Source: SAR116 cluster bacterium AG-390-L20
GTDB lineage: Bacteria; Pseudomonadota; Alphaproteobacteria; Puniceispirillales; Marisalimonadaceae
Direction of reading: 5' to 3'
Assembly: GCA_003278095.1 (NCBI GenBank)
Contig: QCHB01000008.1
Location: 1 to 64,000, forward strand
Length of the DNA stretch: 64,000 bases
Position 1 is the first letter of the stretch, and the number at the start of each line of letters is the position of its first letter. The notes beneath the pieces were generated by a model. That model saw only the letters and a list, made by a program, of their open reading frames with translations, was not told the DNA's origin and did no database searches. Shown here piece by piece: positions 28,739 to 37,383 of the stretch. Position numbers and translations under genes: made by a program.

Positions 28739-29809
28739 GTGATTATCACCTCTATGAAAACAAAATTAACTTCGGTGCCTTTTACAGACCCTCCAAAAAC
28801 AGGATTTTTAACTTTAGAAAAGATAGATTTATTAATTGTACAAATTGAAACAAAAGATGGTGTAATTGGTACTGGGCATCTTCATCCATTGGCAGGAGGA
28901 TTGAAAACTTTGGAGATGTGCATCAATGAAATGTTAAAGCCGTTGCTAATAGGGGAAACAATAGAAAACATTTCGGCATTGTGGGATAAAATGTGGAAAG
29001 CTACCTTTATACAAGGAAGGATGGGTATATCTGTAATGGCAATGTCAGCTATAGATATTGCCCTTTGGGATTGTTATGGCAGGTCAAAACAATTGCCTTT
29101 ATGGCAAATTTGGAATGGAAAAGACGACTCTCTGCCTATTTATGGGTCTGGTTGCTACCGGGGGTTAGGGCATGATGGCATGATTGAAAAAGCTCAAAAT
29201 TATGTAAGTATGGGGTTTAGGTCTATCAAAATGCAAGTTGGTCATTGTTTTACAAATAGCGAAGATATTCAGAATGTAAAAGACATGAGAAGCACAATAG
29301 GAAATAACATTGGATTAATGATTGATGTAAACCAAGGATGGTCCGTTGAAGAAACTATAAATGTTTGTAAAAAAATTGAAGAGTATAGACCTGAATGGCT
29401 TGAAGAGCCTGTAATGGCTGATGATTTTGAGGGTTATGAGAAAATTTGTAATTCAACTGAAATACCAATAGTTACAGGAGAAAATAATTTTACACACCAT
29501 GATTTACTTCCTTTAATGAAGAACAAAAAAATATCTGTTTTACAACCAGATATAATGAGAGGTGGATATACTAATTTATTACATACTTGTAATTTAGCTA
29601 ACAAATATGGAATTAAAATAGCACCTCATATGTTTCCTGAACTATCTATACATATTGTAGCTTCAATAGAGAACCCTTCGTGGCTTGAATATATGGGATG
29701 GTATGATCATCTTTGGAAAGACCCTTTGCTACCTGCAGATGGAATGCTAAAACCAACTAATCGACCTGGCCATGGTATGGATTTCAAATCAGAAATTTGT
29801 ACCTTTTAA
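28739..29809 (+). CDS. Mandelate racemase/muconate lactonizing enzyme family protein
   Basis: A 356-residue enolase-superfamily enzyme. The capping domain comes first, then the barrel with metal ligands in MIDVNQGW (Asp), WLEEP (Glu) and VTGEN (Glu). PDIMRGG and APHMFPELSIH supply the Asp-His dyad. At the usual KxK site it reads IKMQVG, so the second Lys is Gln. One base is thus missing, which fits a His-based dehydratase or one-sided enzyme better than a two-base racemase. I chose GTG 28739, with GAAGAG before it; ATG 28754 is the alternative. Confidence 0.85.
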   Translation: MIITSMKTKLTSVPFTDPPKTGFLTLEKIDLLIVQIETKDGVIGTGHLHPLAGGLKTLEMCINEMLKPLLIGETIENISALWDKMWKATFIQGRMGISVMAMSAIDIALWDCYGRSKQLPLWQIWNGKDDSLPIYGSGCYRGLGHDGMIEKAQNYVSMGFRSIKMQVGHCFTNSEDIQNVKDMRSTIGNNIGLMIDVNQGWSVEETINVCKKIEEYRPEWLEEPVMADDFEGYEKICNSTEIPIVTGENNFTHHDLLPLMKNKKISVLQPDIMRGGYTNLLHTCNLANKYGIKIAPHMFPELSIHIVASIENPSWLEYMGWYDHLWKDPLLPADGMLKPTNRPGHGMDFKSEICTF

Positions 29810-29815
29810 ATGCCC

Positions 29816-29836
29816 TAACACCAATATATCGTGTTA
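29816..29836. promoter_or_regulatory. Inverted repeat TAACAC-N9-GTGTTA
   Basis: A 6+6 inverted repeat with a 9-base AT-rich spacer lies just after the enolase-family stop and 60 bases before the cupin gene. It may be an operator for the cupin-VOC-MmgE/PrpD operon or a weak terminator; no T-run follows directly. Confidence 0.3.
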
Positions 29837-29895
29837 TTTAATTTTGATTAATATATAATACTTTAAGATAATAAATAAATTCAGATGAGGATTAT

Positions 29896-30270
29896 ATGAA
29901 GTTTAAAATTACAAGATCAAAAGAAAATAATTTTGAATCGGGATTAAGAGGGTTTTTTGCCTATAAAAACTTAGGAATAGAAGAAGCAACTTCTGGTGGT
30001 TTTGGTGCTAATGTAATTAAGGCGATTGAAGGAAAGCACGCTAATGGTGAGTGGCATTATCATAAACTGAATTTTCAAATGGTTTACATTTTAAAGGGTT
30101 CTGTCGAATTTGAGTATAAAGGAGAAGGGACTTTTACATTAAATGAGGGAGACGTTGTTTACCAACCACCTGAAATTCATCATAGGGAAATTAAACATTC
30201 AGATGATCTTGAGTTAATAGAAATCACAAGTCCCGCTGAATTTGAAACAGTGTCTTTAAATAAAGATTAA
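29896..30270 (+). CDS. Single-domain cupin protein
   Basis: A 124-residue cupin. Metal-binding features are HANGEWHYHKLNFQMVYILKG (H-x-H plus a later acidic position) and the second cupin motif FTLNEGDVVYQPPEIHH. It has one beta-barrel domain and no signal peptide. It begins an operon with a two-domain VOC protein (9 bases on) and an MmgE/PrpD protein. It may bind a small acid or act as a dioxygenase or isomerase; the substrate is unknown. Confidence 0.85.
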   Translation: MKFKITRSKENNFESGLRGFFAYKNLGIEEATSGGFGANVIKAIEGKHANGEWHYHKLNFQMVYILKGSVEFEYKGEGTFTLNEGDVVYQPPEIHHREIKHSDDLELIEITSPAEFETVSLNKD

Positions 30271-30279
30271 AAAATTTAA

Positions 30280-31092
30280 ATGAATTGGAAATTATCAAGA
30301 ATTTCAATACCAGTATTTGATTTAGAAAAATCGAAAAATTTTTACAACTTTTTATTAAACGATAAAACTAGCAATAACGAAAATTTAGATACTGATGAAG
30401 AATGTTTTGTTTTTGGAGGAGATATAGAATTACGTTTATACAAGTTAAAAAATGAACTAGGCAAAGATAATATTTTACAAAGTAGGAGAACTTTTCCAAC
30501 AATAGCATTAAATGAATTAGATCTAATCACTAAAGACTTAGATAAAAATAATATTAATTATTCATTTAATAAATCAAGGCATTCTATAATGCTACAAGAA
30601 CCCGGACTTAATTATATTGAATTGGTTGAAAAAGACCAAACAACCCAATTACCGCAAAAAAACTTTAATTATATATGGAATTTTCATCATATAAATCTTG
30701 AATGTTACGATGTAAGGTTATCCGTAAATTTCCTCAATAAAAATTTTAATATGACAGAGGGTAAGTGGTTGGCTCCACCTGAGCTGGGAGATGTAAATAC
30801 TAATCCAAATCAATTAGCAATTTTTAATTTAGATAACAATCATTCTGGAATACACATAAATAAAGCAGATTTTTTATTTAGCTGGAGAAACAAATTCATT
30901 CATAATCCAACTATTGGTGGACACCCAGCTTTTAATATCAAAGATATTAATCAATTCTTAATAAAACTTGAAAAGTTAGAAATACCTTTTACAGATGCTA
31001 GAGTTTATGCAATGCCAGACATTCACCAAGTTTATTTATTTGATCCTAATGCAAATATAATAGAGATAAATCAAAATATTAGAAAAACGTAA
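30280..31092 (+). CDS. Two-domain VOC (glyoxalase/dioxygenase-fold) protein
   Basis: A 270-residue protein with two vicinal-oxygen-chelate repeats. The first opens with ISIPVFDLEKSKNFYNFLL and the second with FHHINLECYDVRLSVNFLNKNF and closes with HQVYLFDPNANIIEIN. Likely metal ligands are the His in the second-domain opening, the later His in DIHQVYLFDP and the closing Glu, as in extradiol-type VOC enzymes. The first domain lacks several of these. It is translated 9 bases after the cupin. Confidence 0.8.
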   Translation: MNWKLSRISIPVFDLEKSKNFYNFLLNDKTSNNENLDTDEECFVFGGDIELRLYKLKNELGKDNILQSRRTFPTIALNELDLITKDLDKNNINYSFNKSRHSIMLQEPGLNYIELVEKDQTTQLPQKNFNYIWNFHHINLECYDVRLSVNFLNKNFNMTEGKWLAPPELGDVNTNPNQLAIFNLDNNHSGIHINKADFLFSWRNKFIHNPTIGGHPAFNIKDINQFLIKLEKLEIPFTDARVYAMPDIHQVYLFDPNANIIEINQNIRKT

Positions 31093-31120
31093 ATTAAATA
31101 AATTTCATTAAGGAATTATA

Positions 31121-32497
31121 ATGAAAATCGAAGCTGCAGACTTGTTTACTAAACATATAGCAAACTCAAAATTTGAAGATTTAGATAATAAAACTATTAA
31201 AAATCTTAAAAAATTTCTATTAGACACTATTGGAGTTGGAATAGCTGGAAGTACTGGAGCAAATTTAACCGAACTTAAAAAAGTTGCAAAATCTTGGTCT
31301 AATGGAAGTGAATGTACAATTTTAGGAACATGGGAAAATTATTCAAGAGATGCAACCACTTTAATAAACGCGTACCAAATTCATTGTCTAGAGTTTGACT
31401 GTATTCACGAGGGTGCAGTTGTTCATCCAATGGCAGCAATTTTGAGTGCAACACTTTCACATTGTGAAATTAAAAATAGAAATGGATCTCCAGTAAGTGG
31501 CAAGGATTTCTTACTTTCTTTAGCTTTAGGAATAGATATAGCTTCATACTTAGGTATAAGTGCTAAAGGAGAATTAAAATTTTTCAGGCCTGCAACAGCA
31601 AGTGGTTTTGGAGCTGTCGCAGCCTTATCAAAAATTGAAAATTTCTTGTCGGTTGAAATTAATAATGCGTTAGGAATTATGTATTCACAGACATGTGGTA
31701 ATATGCAATCTCATGTTGAAGGAGTCCCAATCTTAGGTCTTCAAGTAGGATTTAATGCGAAAGCAGCTTTAGCTTCAATGGATTTGACAATGGCAGGATT
31801 CCCTGGACCCAAAAGGGTTTTTAACGGAGAACATGGATATTTCAATTTAATAGAAAATAATCAGTTTGATTTGGGATATATGAAAGAAAATATTGGTAAG
31901 CATTGGATGGTAAATGAATTAGCGCATAAGCCATATCCAAGTGGAAGATTAACCCATGGTCTAGTACATGCAATTAAAGACTTAAAAACAAAACATCAAT
32001 TAAAAAAAGATGATATTAAATCAATTGTTTGTCATGTACCACCAGGAGTTCACAAATTAGTATCTAGACCAGTTGTTAAGGATCTTACAACAAATTATTC
32101 AAAGCTATGTGCTAAATTTGTTGGAGCAAGTTTTATGATCAATAACCATTTAGATATAGAAACGTTTACAGATAGAAAATACTTAGATAACCAAGAAACT
32201 CTCAATTTTTCCAAGAAAATAACAATGTTAAAAAATAAAGAGTTTGATGAAAAAGTACTTACACCGCAAGTTTTTACGGTAATATTAGAAAATAATAAAA
32301 AAATCGAAATTAAACTTGATAATGTATACGGTCATCCAAAGGTTCCATTATCAGAAAAAGAATACTTAAAGAAATTTGAGATTTGCTGTCAGTCCTCAAA
32401 AAAGAAAATTAAGACAGATAAAGTAGATCAATTTATTGATTTTATTTTGAATGTTGAAACAAAAAGTAACATTATAGATTTATTTAAAATCATTTAA
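31121..32497 (+). CDS. MmgE/PrpD family protein
   Basis: A 458-residue protein of the MmgE/PrpD family, which includes 2-methylcitrate dehydratase and aconitate-type isomerases. Typical parts are FLLDTIGVGIAGS, INAYQIHCLEFDCIHEGAVVHPMAAI and the C-terminal Cys/Pro-rich domain. It is the third gene of the cupin-VOC operon. Neighbours do not include citrate synthase or PrpB, so a methylcitrate role is not supported; dehydration or isomerisation of another dicarboxylic or tricarboxylic acid is more likely. Confidence 0.85.
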   Translation: MKIEAADLFTKHIANSKFEDLDNKTIKNLKKFLLDTIGVGIAGSTGANLTELKKVAKSWSNGSECTILGTWENYSRDATTLINAYQIHCLEFDCIHEGAVVHPMAAILSATLSHCEIKNRNGSPVSGKDFLLSLALGIDIASYLGISAKGELKFFRPATASGFGAVAALSKIENFLSVEINNALGIMYSQTCGNMQSHVEGVPILGLQVGFNAKAALASMDLTMAGFPGPKRVFNGEHGYFNLIENNQFDLGYMKENIGKHWMVNELAHKPYPSGRLTHGLVHAIKDLKTKHQLKKDDIKSIVCHVPPGVHKLVSRPVVKDLTTNYSKLCAKFVGASFMINNHLDIETFTDRKYLDNQETLNFSKKITMLKNKEFDEKVLTPQVFTVILENNKKIEIKLDNVYGHPKVPLSEKEYLKKFEICCQSSKKKIKTDKVDQFIDFILNVETKSNIIDLFKII

Positions 32498-32521
32498 ATC
32501 TTAACAGCTTAAAATATAATG

Positions 32522-33790
32522 TTAAGTTTTATTGATATTTTGAAAAGCTAGTTTTTCAACCATTTTCCATAAAACTGCTGTCCCTTTTGATATGTCAGAA
32601 GCTTCTGCATATTCTTCTGGGCAATGACTGAGTCCATCTTTACAAGGGATAAATATCATTCCAGCTGGGACTACTCTTGATAGTTGTGCTGTATCGTGAC
32701 CTGCACCGCTATCCATAATATTATTAGAAAGTCCAAGTGAGCTAGCCGAATTCTTAAATAGCTGGATTAAATCTTTATTCATCTCCACAAATGGTGCAAA
32801 GGCTATGTCTTTAATGTTAATATTACAAGAAGAGGTGTCATTTAAAAATGCAATTTTTTTCTCCAAAATATTTAAAAATTCCTGCCTTGAATTTTTACTT
32901 GTTGCTCTAAGATCAATTGTCATTTCGACTAATCCCGGAATAATAGCAGCTGAATTTGGATGAACATTTATTTTTCCAATGGTAGCAACAAAATGTTGAT
33001 TACTTTTTTGAGACAGTTTTATTGCAGATTTATTTACAAAAGAAATTATTTCAGAAGCAGTTACTAAAGCGTCACTTCTTTGGTTCATTAAAATAGTACC
33101 GCTATGGCCTGCTTGACCTTTGACCGTAACACTAAATCTAGAAATACTAGGTATAGATCTAACAACTCCTATATCGATTTTTCTATCTTCTAAAATTTTT
33201 CCTTGTTCAATATGTAGTTCTAGACATGCTAAAATATTTTTTGTTATTGGAAGTGGATTATTTAGGAGTTTAGTATTTCCTCCAATTTTATCAATTTCTT
33301 CGCTTAAAACTAAACCTGATGTGTTTTTTCTAGACAAAATTTCTTGATTAAGAACTCCTCCAATTCCTCTGCTTCCAATACATGAAGTTCCCCAATCGTT
33401 CAATTCTTCTCCCAAATAATCATAGACTGCTAAATCAAAGGGTAAATTAATGTTATTATTAATTATATGATTCATGACACATAAAGCTGAAACAACTCCT
33501 GCCACACCGTCAAAACGGCCACCAGATGGAACGGTATCAATGTGTGATCCCATTATAACCAGTTTTTCTGTTTTTTTATTTGTCTTTAAAAGACCAACTA
33601 AGTTACCTGCTTCATCAGTTGAAATTGATAAACCAAGAGACTTAAATTGGTCGTTTAGCCATGATCGTCCATCATAAAATTCTTTACTAAATACAATCCT
33701 CGTATAAGGTTTTTCTTGATCAGTAATTTGTCCTAAAGCATTTATTTTATCTTCTATAAATGAAATATTTGATTCAATATCGAATTCCAT
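32522..33790 (-). CDS. M20 Zn-dependent amidohydrolase (carbamoylase/hydantoinase type)
   Basis: A 422-residue M20-family enzyme of the N-carbamoyl-L-amino-acid hydrolase/allantoate amidohydrolase group. Metal and catalytic motifs are GSHIDTVPSGGRFDGVAG (His, Asp), EELNDWGTSCIGSRG (Glu), ELHIEQG (His) and GLSHCPEEYA (His). The central dimerisation domain contains GQAGHSGT. It probably cleaves an N-carbamoyl or ureido group to release ammonia or an amino acid. It is convergent with the MmgE/PrpD gene and divergent from the carboxyltransferase. Confidence 0.88.
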   Translation of the reverse strand: MEFDIESNISFIEDKINALGQITDQEKPYTRIVFSKEFYDGRSWLNDQFKSLGLSISTDEAGNLVGLLKTNKKTEKLVIMGSHIDTVPSGGRFDGVAGVVSALCVMNHIINNNINLPFDLAVYDYLGEELNDWGTSCIGSRGIGGVLNQEILSRKNTSGLVLSEEIDKIGGNTKLLNNPLPITKNILACLELHIEQGKILEDRKIDIGVVRSIPSISRFSVTVKGQAGHSGTILMNQRSDALVTASEIISFVNKSAIKLSQKSNQHFVATIGKINVHPNSAAIIPGLVEMTIDLRATSKNSRQEFLNILEKKIAFLNDTSSCNINIKDIAFAPFVEMNKDLIQLFKNSASSLGLSNNIMDSGAGHDTAQLSRVVPAGMIFIPCKDGLSHCPEEYAEASDISKGTAVLWKMVEKLAFQNINKT

Positions 33791-34061
33791 TTCTTATGTA
33801 ATCCTTACTTAAATTTATAACTTTAAGTTATTTAATTCACTAAAAAATGCAAAGAAATAATAACGTTTAACCTAACTTTTTATATTTAACATTGAGAAAT
33901 ACTATAAAGTTTTGTGTTATTAAACACACTTAATAGTTATCATTTTATGGAAACTTTTTTGATGTTGTTTATATTAAATTTTTATGAAAACATTAGAATG
34001 TTAAATAACATAAAATTTATAATTTTGTGAAAAATTAAGTTATAGGGTTTGATAATTTAAA
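33791..34061. other. Intergenic region between divergent M20 and carboxyltransferase genes
   Basis: This 271-base, very AT-rich stretch holds no open reading frame that looks like a gene. It must carry both divergent promoters. The only structure noticed is GTGTT-ATTA-AACAC near 33917, a short palindrome of the size used by GntR-type regulators. Confidence 0.4.
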
Positions 34062-35609
34062 ATGAGTTGGAAAAAAGAATTAGAAGAAAAATTAATTCGA
34101 GAAAAACTTTCTGAAAATCTAGGTGGCAAAGAAAGAGTAAAAAAACAACATGATGCTGGTCGTTATACAATCAGAGAAAGGATTAATATTCTTACTGACA
34201 AGTCATCTTTTCATGAAATAGGAAAGATTTCAGGATCAGCTACTTACGATGAAAATAATGATTTAGTTAATTTCAGTGGATCTAACTTTATTTTTGGTAA
34301 TGCAAAAATTGATGGAAGAAATATCGTTGTAGGAGGAGATGATTTTACGTTAAGAGGTGGTTCTGCTGATGCTTCAATTAGAGAAAAACATCTAAAATGT
34401 GAACAGATGGCATTGTCTCTTCAACTACCTTTGATTAGAATAGTTGAAGGTTCTGGCGGAGGAGGGTCAGTTAAAACAATTGAAACTACAGGTAGGGCAA
34501 ATGTACCTGAAGTGGAAGGTTGGAATTTAGTCGTAGAGAGTATGGGCACTATTCCAAGAGTGGCTCTAGGGCTTGGCTCCGTAGCAGGTCTGGGAGCCGC
34601 ACACCTTGCATGCTCTCATTATTCGGTCATGGTTAAAGAAAAATCTGCTGTTTTTGTAGCCGGTCCACCTGTTGTTGAACAGATAGGTCAAAAGTTAACA
34701 AAAAATGAATTAGGTGGTTATGAAATTCAATTAAAATCAGGAGCAGTTGACGCTGCTGTTGATACAGAAGAAGAGGCCTTTAATTCTGCAAAAAAATTTT
34801 TATCTTATCTACCAAATTCAGTTTATCAATTGACTGAACAATTAAGCACGGAAGATAATCCAAACAGAACGTCAGAATGGTTGATTGATGCCATTCCAAG
34901 AGATATTAAATCTGTATATAAAATAAGACCAATAATTGAAGAACTGGTGGATAGGAATACTTTTTTTGAAATTGGAAAAGAATACGGTAAGTCAATTGTT
35001 ACAGGTTTTTGTAGAATTAATGGATGGTCAATAGCTCTAATGGCTAGTGATCCGTATTCTTATGGTGGCTGCTGGACATCTGATACATGTAAAAAGGTAC
35101 AAAAGTTTGTTGATTTGGCTGAAACATTTCATTTACCTGTTATTTATTTAGTAGACTGTCCAGGTTTTCAAGTTGGTTTAGATGCCGAAAAAAAAGGTAC
35201 AATTAAAGAAGGTGTTAGAGCTATGTCGGCCATCTGGCAAACTACAACACCATGGTTGTCAATAATAATGAGAAATTGTTTTGGTGTAGCCGGCGCCGCT
35301 CATAAAAGAGGTAGCAGTTATATCTCAAGATGCGCATGGCCTTCAGCTCGTTGGGGATCTTTGCCCCTTGAAGGAGGGATTGAAGCTGCCTACAGGTCTG
35401 ATATAGAAAATTCAAACGATCCTAAAGCTGAACTAGAAAAAATAACTACGAGATTGAATAAATTGAGATCACCTCTAAGGTCAGCTGAATCTTTCTTGAT
35501 AGAAGAAATTATAGATCCTAGAAATACACGTAAATTTATGTGTGAATTTGCCAATTTAGCAGCACCTTTGAGAAAAATAGGAATGACTAGTAGAACAATG
35601 AGACCATAG
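34062..35609 (+). CDS. Acyl-CoA carboxylase carboxyltransferase subunit
   Basis: A 515-residue carboxyltransferase of the propionyl/methylcrotonyl-CoA carboxylase beta family with two crotonase-like halves. Visible features are the N-terminal basic segment GGKERVKKQHDAGRYTIRER, the first oxyanion region EGSGGGGSVKTIE with GLGSVAGLGAAHLACSHY, and the second, VYLVDCPGFQVG with FGVAGAAHKRG. It transfers carboxybiotin to an acyl-CoA. A free biotin-carrier protein follows 21 bases downstream, but no biotin carboxylase gene is next to them, so that subunit must be elsewhere. Confidence 0.9.
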   Translation: MSWKKELEEKLIREKLSENLGGKERVKKQHDAGRYTIRERINILTDKSSFHEIGKISGSATYDENNDLVNFSGSNFIFGNAKIDGRNIVVGGDDFTLRGGSADASIREKHLKCEQMALSLQLPLIRIVEGSGGGGSVKTIETTGRANVPEVEGWNLVVESMGTIPRVALGLGSVAGLGAAHLACSHYSVMVKEKSAVFVAGPPVVEQIGQKLTKNELGGYEIQLKSGAVDAAVDTEEEAFNSAKKFLSYLPNSVYQLTEQLSTEDNPNRTSEWLIDAIPRDIKSVYKIRPIIEELVDRNTFFEIGKEYGKSIVTGFCRINGWSIALMASDPYSYGGCWTSDTCKKVQKFVDLAETFHLPVIYLVDCPGFQVGLDAEKKGTIKEGVRAMSAIWQTTTPWLSIIMRNCFGVAGAAHKRGSSYISRCAWPSARWGSLPLEGGIEAAYRSDIENSNDPKAELEKITTRLNKLRSPLRSAESFLIEEIIDPRNTRKFMCEFANLAAPLRKIGMTSRTMRP

Positions 35610-35629
35610 AATATGAATAAGGTTAAATA

Positions 35630-35845
35630 ATGATTTACTCTGAAGTTTCTGGAACATTAATAAAGATATTAGTTTCAAAAAATCAAATTATAGAAGAAGA
35701 CACAGATTTATTAGTGATAGAATGCATGAAAATGCATATCCCAATTACCGCTAAAAAAAGAGGAAAAATTATAGATATTTTTATTAAAGAAGGTGATTTG
35801 ATTAGTGAAGGAGATAAATTATTAGAAGTAGTCTATGACTTCTAA
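35630..35845 (+). CDS. Free-standing biotin/lipoyl carrier domain
   Basis: A 71-residue protein that is a single biotinyl/lipoyl-attachment domain. The biotinylation site reads ECMKM with K34 as acceptor; the usual residue before Met is Ala, here Cys. Flanking Gly residues and EGDLISEGDKLLEV form the second beta hairpin. It directly follows the carboxyltransferase and is probably its carrier. Such short carriers are usually fused to biotin carboxylase in this carboxylase type, so the split form is unusual. Confidence 0.88.
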   Translation: MIYSEVSGTLIKILVSKNQIIEEDTDLLVIECMKMHIPITAKKRGKIIDIFIKEGDLISEGDKLLEVVYDF

Positions 35846-35862
35846 AATTATAATAATTTTTA

Positions 35863-37338
35863 TTATCTAATAATAAAAGGATTTGAAATGGATGTTTGTT
35901 CTGCTATCCATACTGACTTCGTCTGTAAAAACTCTTTTATAGATTCTTGTCCACTTTCTCTTCCGCGTCCTGATCTTTTGTAACCACCAAAAGGGGACAT
36001 AAAGCTAACGGCTCTATAAGTATTAACCCAAACAGTGCCAGCTCTCAGAGAGTCTGACATTCTAAGCGCTCTTCCTATATTGTTAGTCCATACACCAGCT
36101 GCTAGACCAAATATAACATCATTACCTACTTTTATAGCTTCTTCTTCATCCTTAAAACGAATGATAGATAAAACAGGACCAAATACTTCTTCTTGAGCAA
36201 TTCTCATTTCATTATTAACATCGGTAAAAATTGTTGGCTCAACAAATCTATTTCCTCTAACATTCTCCCCAGAGTAAGCTTTTCCACCTAGAACACATTT
36301 TGCACCTTCTGATTTTGCAATTTCTATGTAACTCATGATTTTGTCAAATTGTGGCTGTGTTGTTACAGGACCTACATGTGTATCAAGTGACATTGGATCA
36401 CCTATTTTTGCTTCACTTGCAACTTCAACAAGTCTTTTCACAAACTTTTCATAAATAGAATCCTGAACTAATAAACGAGACCCTGCTATACAAGTTTGTC
36501 CTGTTGCTGCAAATATTCCCGATATCACACCCATTATTGCAGCTTCAAAATCAGCATCTTCAAAAACAATATTAGGTGATTTACCGCCGAGTTCTAAAGA
36601 TACAGGCATAATTTTTTTTGCAGCTGTTTCATAGATTTTTTGACCTGAAACATCAGATCCAGTAAATGCAATTTTTGAAATATGTTTGTGTTCAACAAGT
36701 GGTTGTCCAACGTCAATACCCATACCTGTAACACAATTAACAACACCGTCGGGGAATCCCGCTTCTGAAATTAATTTCATGAATTCTAAAGTAGAAGCAG
36801 AAGTAAACTCAGATGGCTTAATTACTGCTGTATTTCCTGCTGCTAATGCTGGAGCAAGTTTCCAAGATAAAAGTAGTAAAGGAGAGTTCCACGCTGTAAT
36901 CATTCCGATAACACCATATGGCTCATATTTTGTATAATTAAATATACCAGGTTTATCTGAGGGTAATACTGATCCTTCAACTTTATCTGCAAGACCACCA
37001 AAATACCTATACCATTCGGCAAGATATTTAGTTTGAGCACCCATTTCTGCAATCAACTTACCATTATCTTGAACCTCTATTTCACCTAATCTTTGAAAGT
37101 CTCTTTCAACAAGCTCAGCAAGTTTTATAAGTAATTTTCCTCTTTCTGTAGGTTTGGTTTTAGACCATTTTTTTTCAAAGGCTTCTTTTGCAACATTTAC
37201 AGCTATATCAACGTCGTGTGAATCACCCTTAGCAATTTTTGCCCACTTTTCACAGGTGTAGGGATTTTCTGTTTCAAAATATTTTTTACTGTTTGGCTCC
37301 ATTTCTTTGCCATTTACATAATGATTATATATTTTCAT
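35863..37338 (-). CDS. NAD(P)-dependent aldehyde dehydrogenase
   Basis: A 491-residue aldehyde dehydrogenase of normal length. The cofactor region has NSPLLLLSWKLAPALAAGNT and FTGSDVSGQ; the general base Glu is in LELGGKSPN and the nucleophile Cys in GQTCIAGSR; PFGGYKRSGRGRE ends the fold. It converts an aldehyde to the acid in the cytosol. Convergent with the biotin-carrier gene. A perfect GACTATAGTC palindrome lies 30 bases before its start and could be an operator. The aldehyde is unknown. Confidence 0.93.
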   Translation of the reverse strand: MKIYNHYVNGKEMEPNSKKYFETENPYTCEKWAKIAKGDSHDVDIAVNVAKEAFEKKWSKTKPTERGKLLIKLAELVERDFQRLGEIEVQDNGKLIAEMGAQTKYLAEWYRYFGGLADKVEGSVLPSDKPGIFNYTKYEPYGVIGMITAWNSPLLLLSWKLAPALAAGNTAVIKPSEFTSASTLEFMKLISEAGFPDGVVNCVTGMGIDVGQPLVEHKHISKIAFTGSDVSGQKIYETAAKKIMPVSLELGGKSPNIVFEDADFEAAIMGVISGIFAATGQTCIAGSRLLVQDSIYEKFVKRLVEVASEAKIGDPMSLDTHVGPVTTQPQFDKIMSYIEIAKSEGAKCVLGGKAYSGENVRGNRFVEPTIFTDVNNEMRIAQEEVFGPVLSIIRFKDEEEAIKVGNDVIFGLAAGVWTNNIGRALRMSDSLRAGTVWVNTYRAVSFMSPFGGYKRSGRGRESGQESIKEFLQTKSVWIAEQTSISNPFIIR

Positions 37339-37367
37339 TGGGGGGACACCTTTACTTTATTTTTTTA

Positions 37368-37377
37368 GACTATAGTC
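37368..37377. promoter_or_regulatory. 10-bp palindrome upstream of the aldehyde dehydrogenase
   Basis: GACTATAGTC is a perfect palindrome 29 bases before the ALDH start and just after the DUF3422 stop, in a spot suited to a repressor site. It is short enough to occur by chance. Confidence 0.25.
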
Positions 37378-37383
37378 CATATA

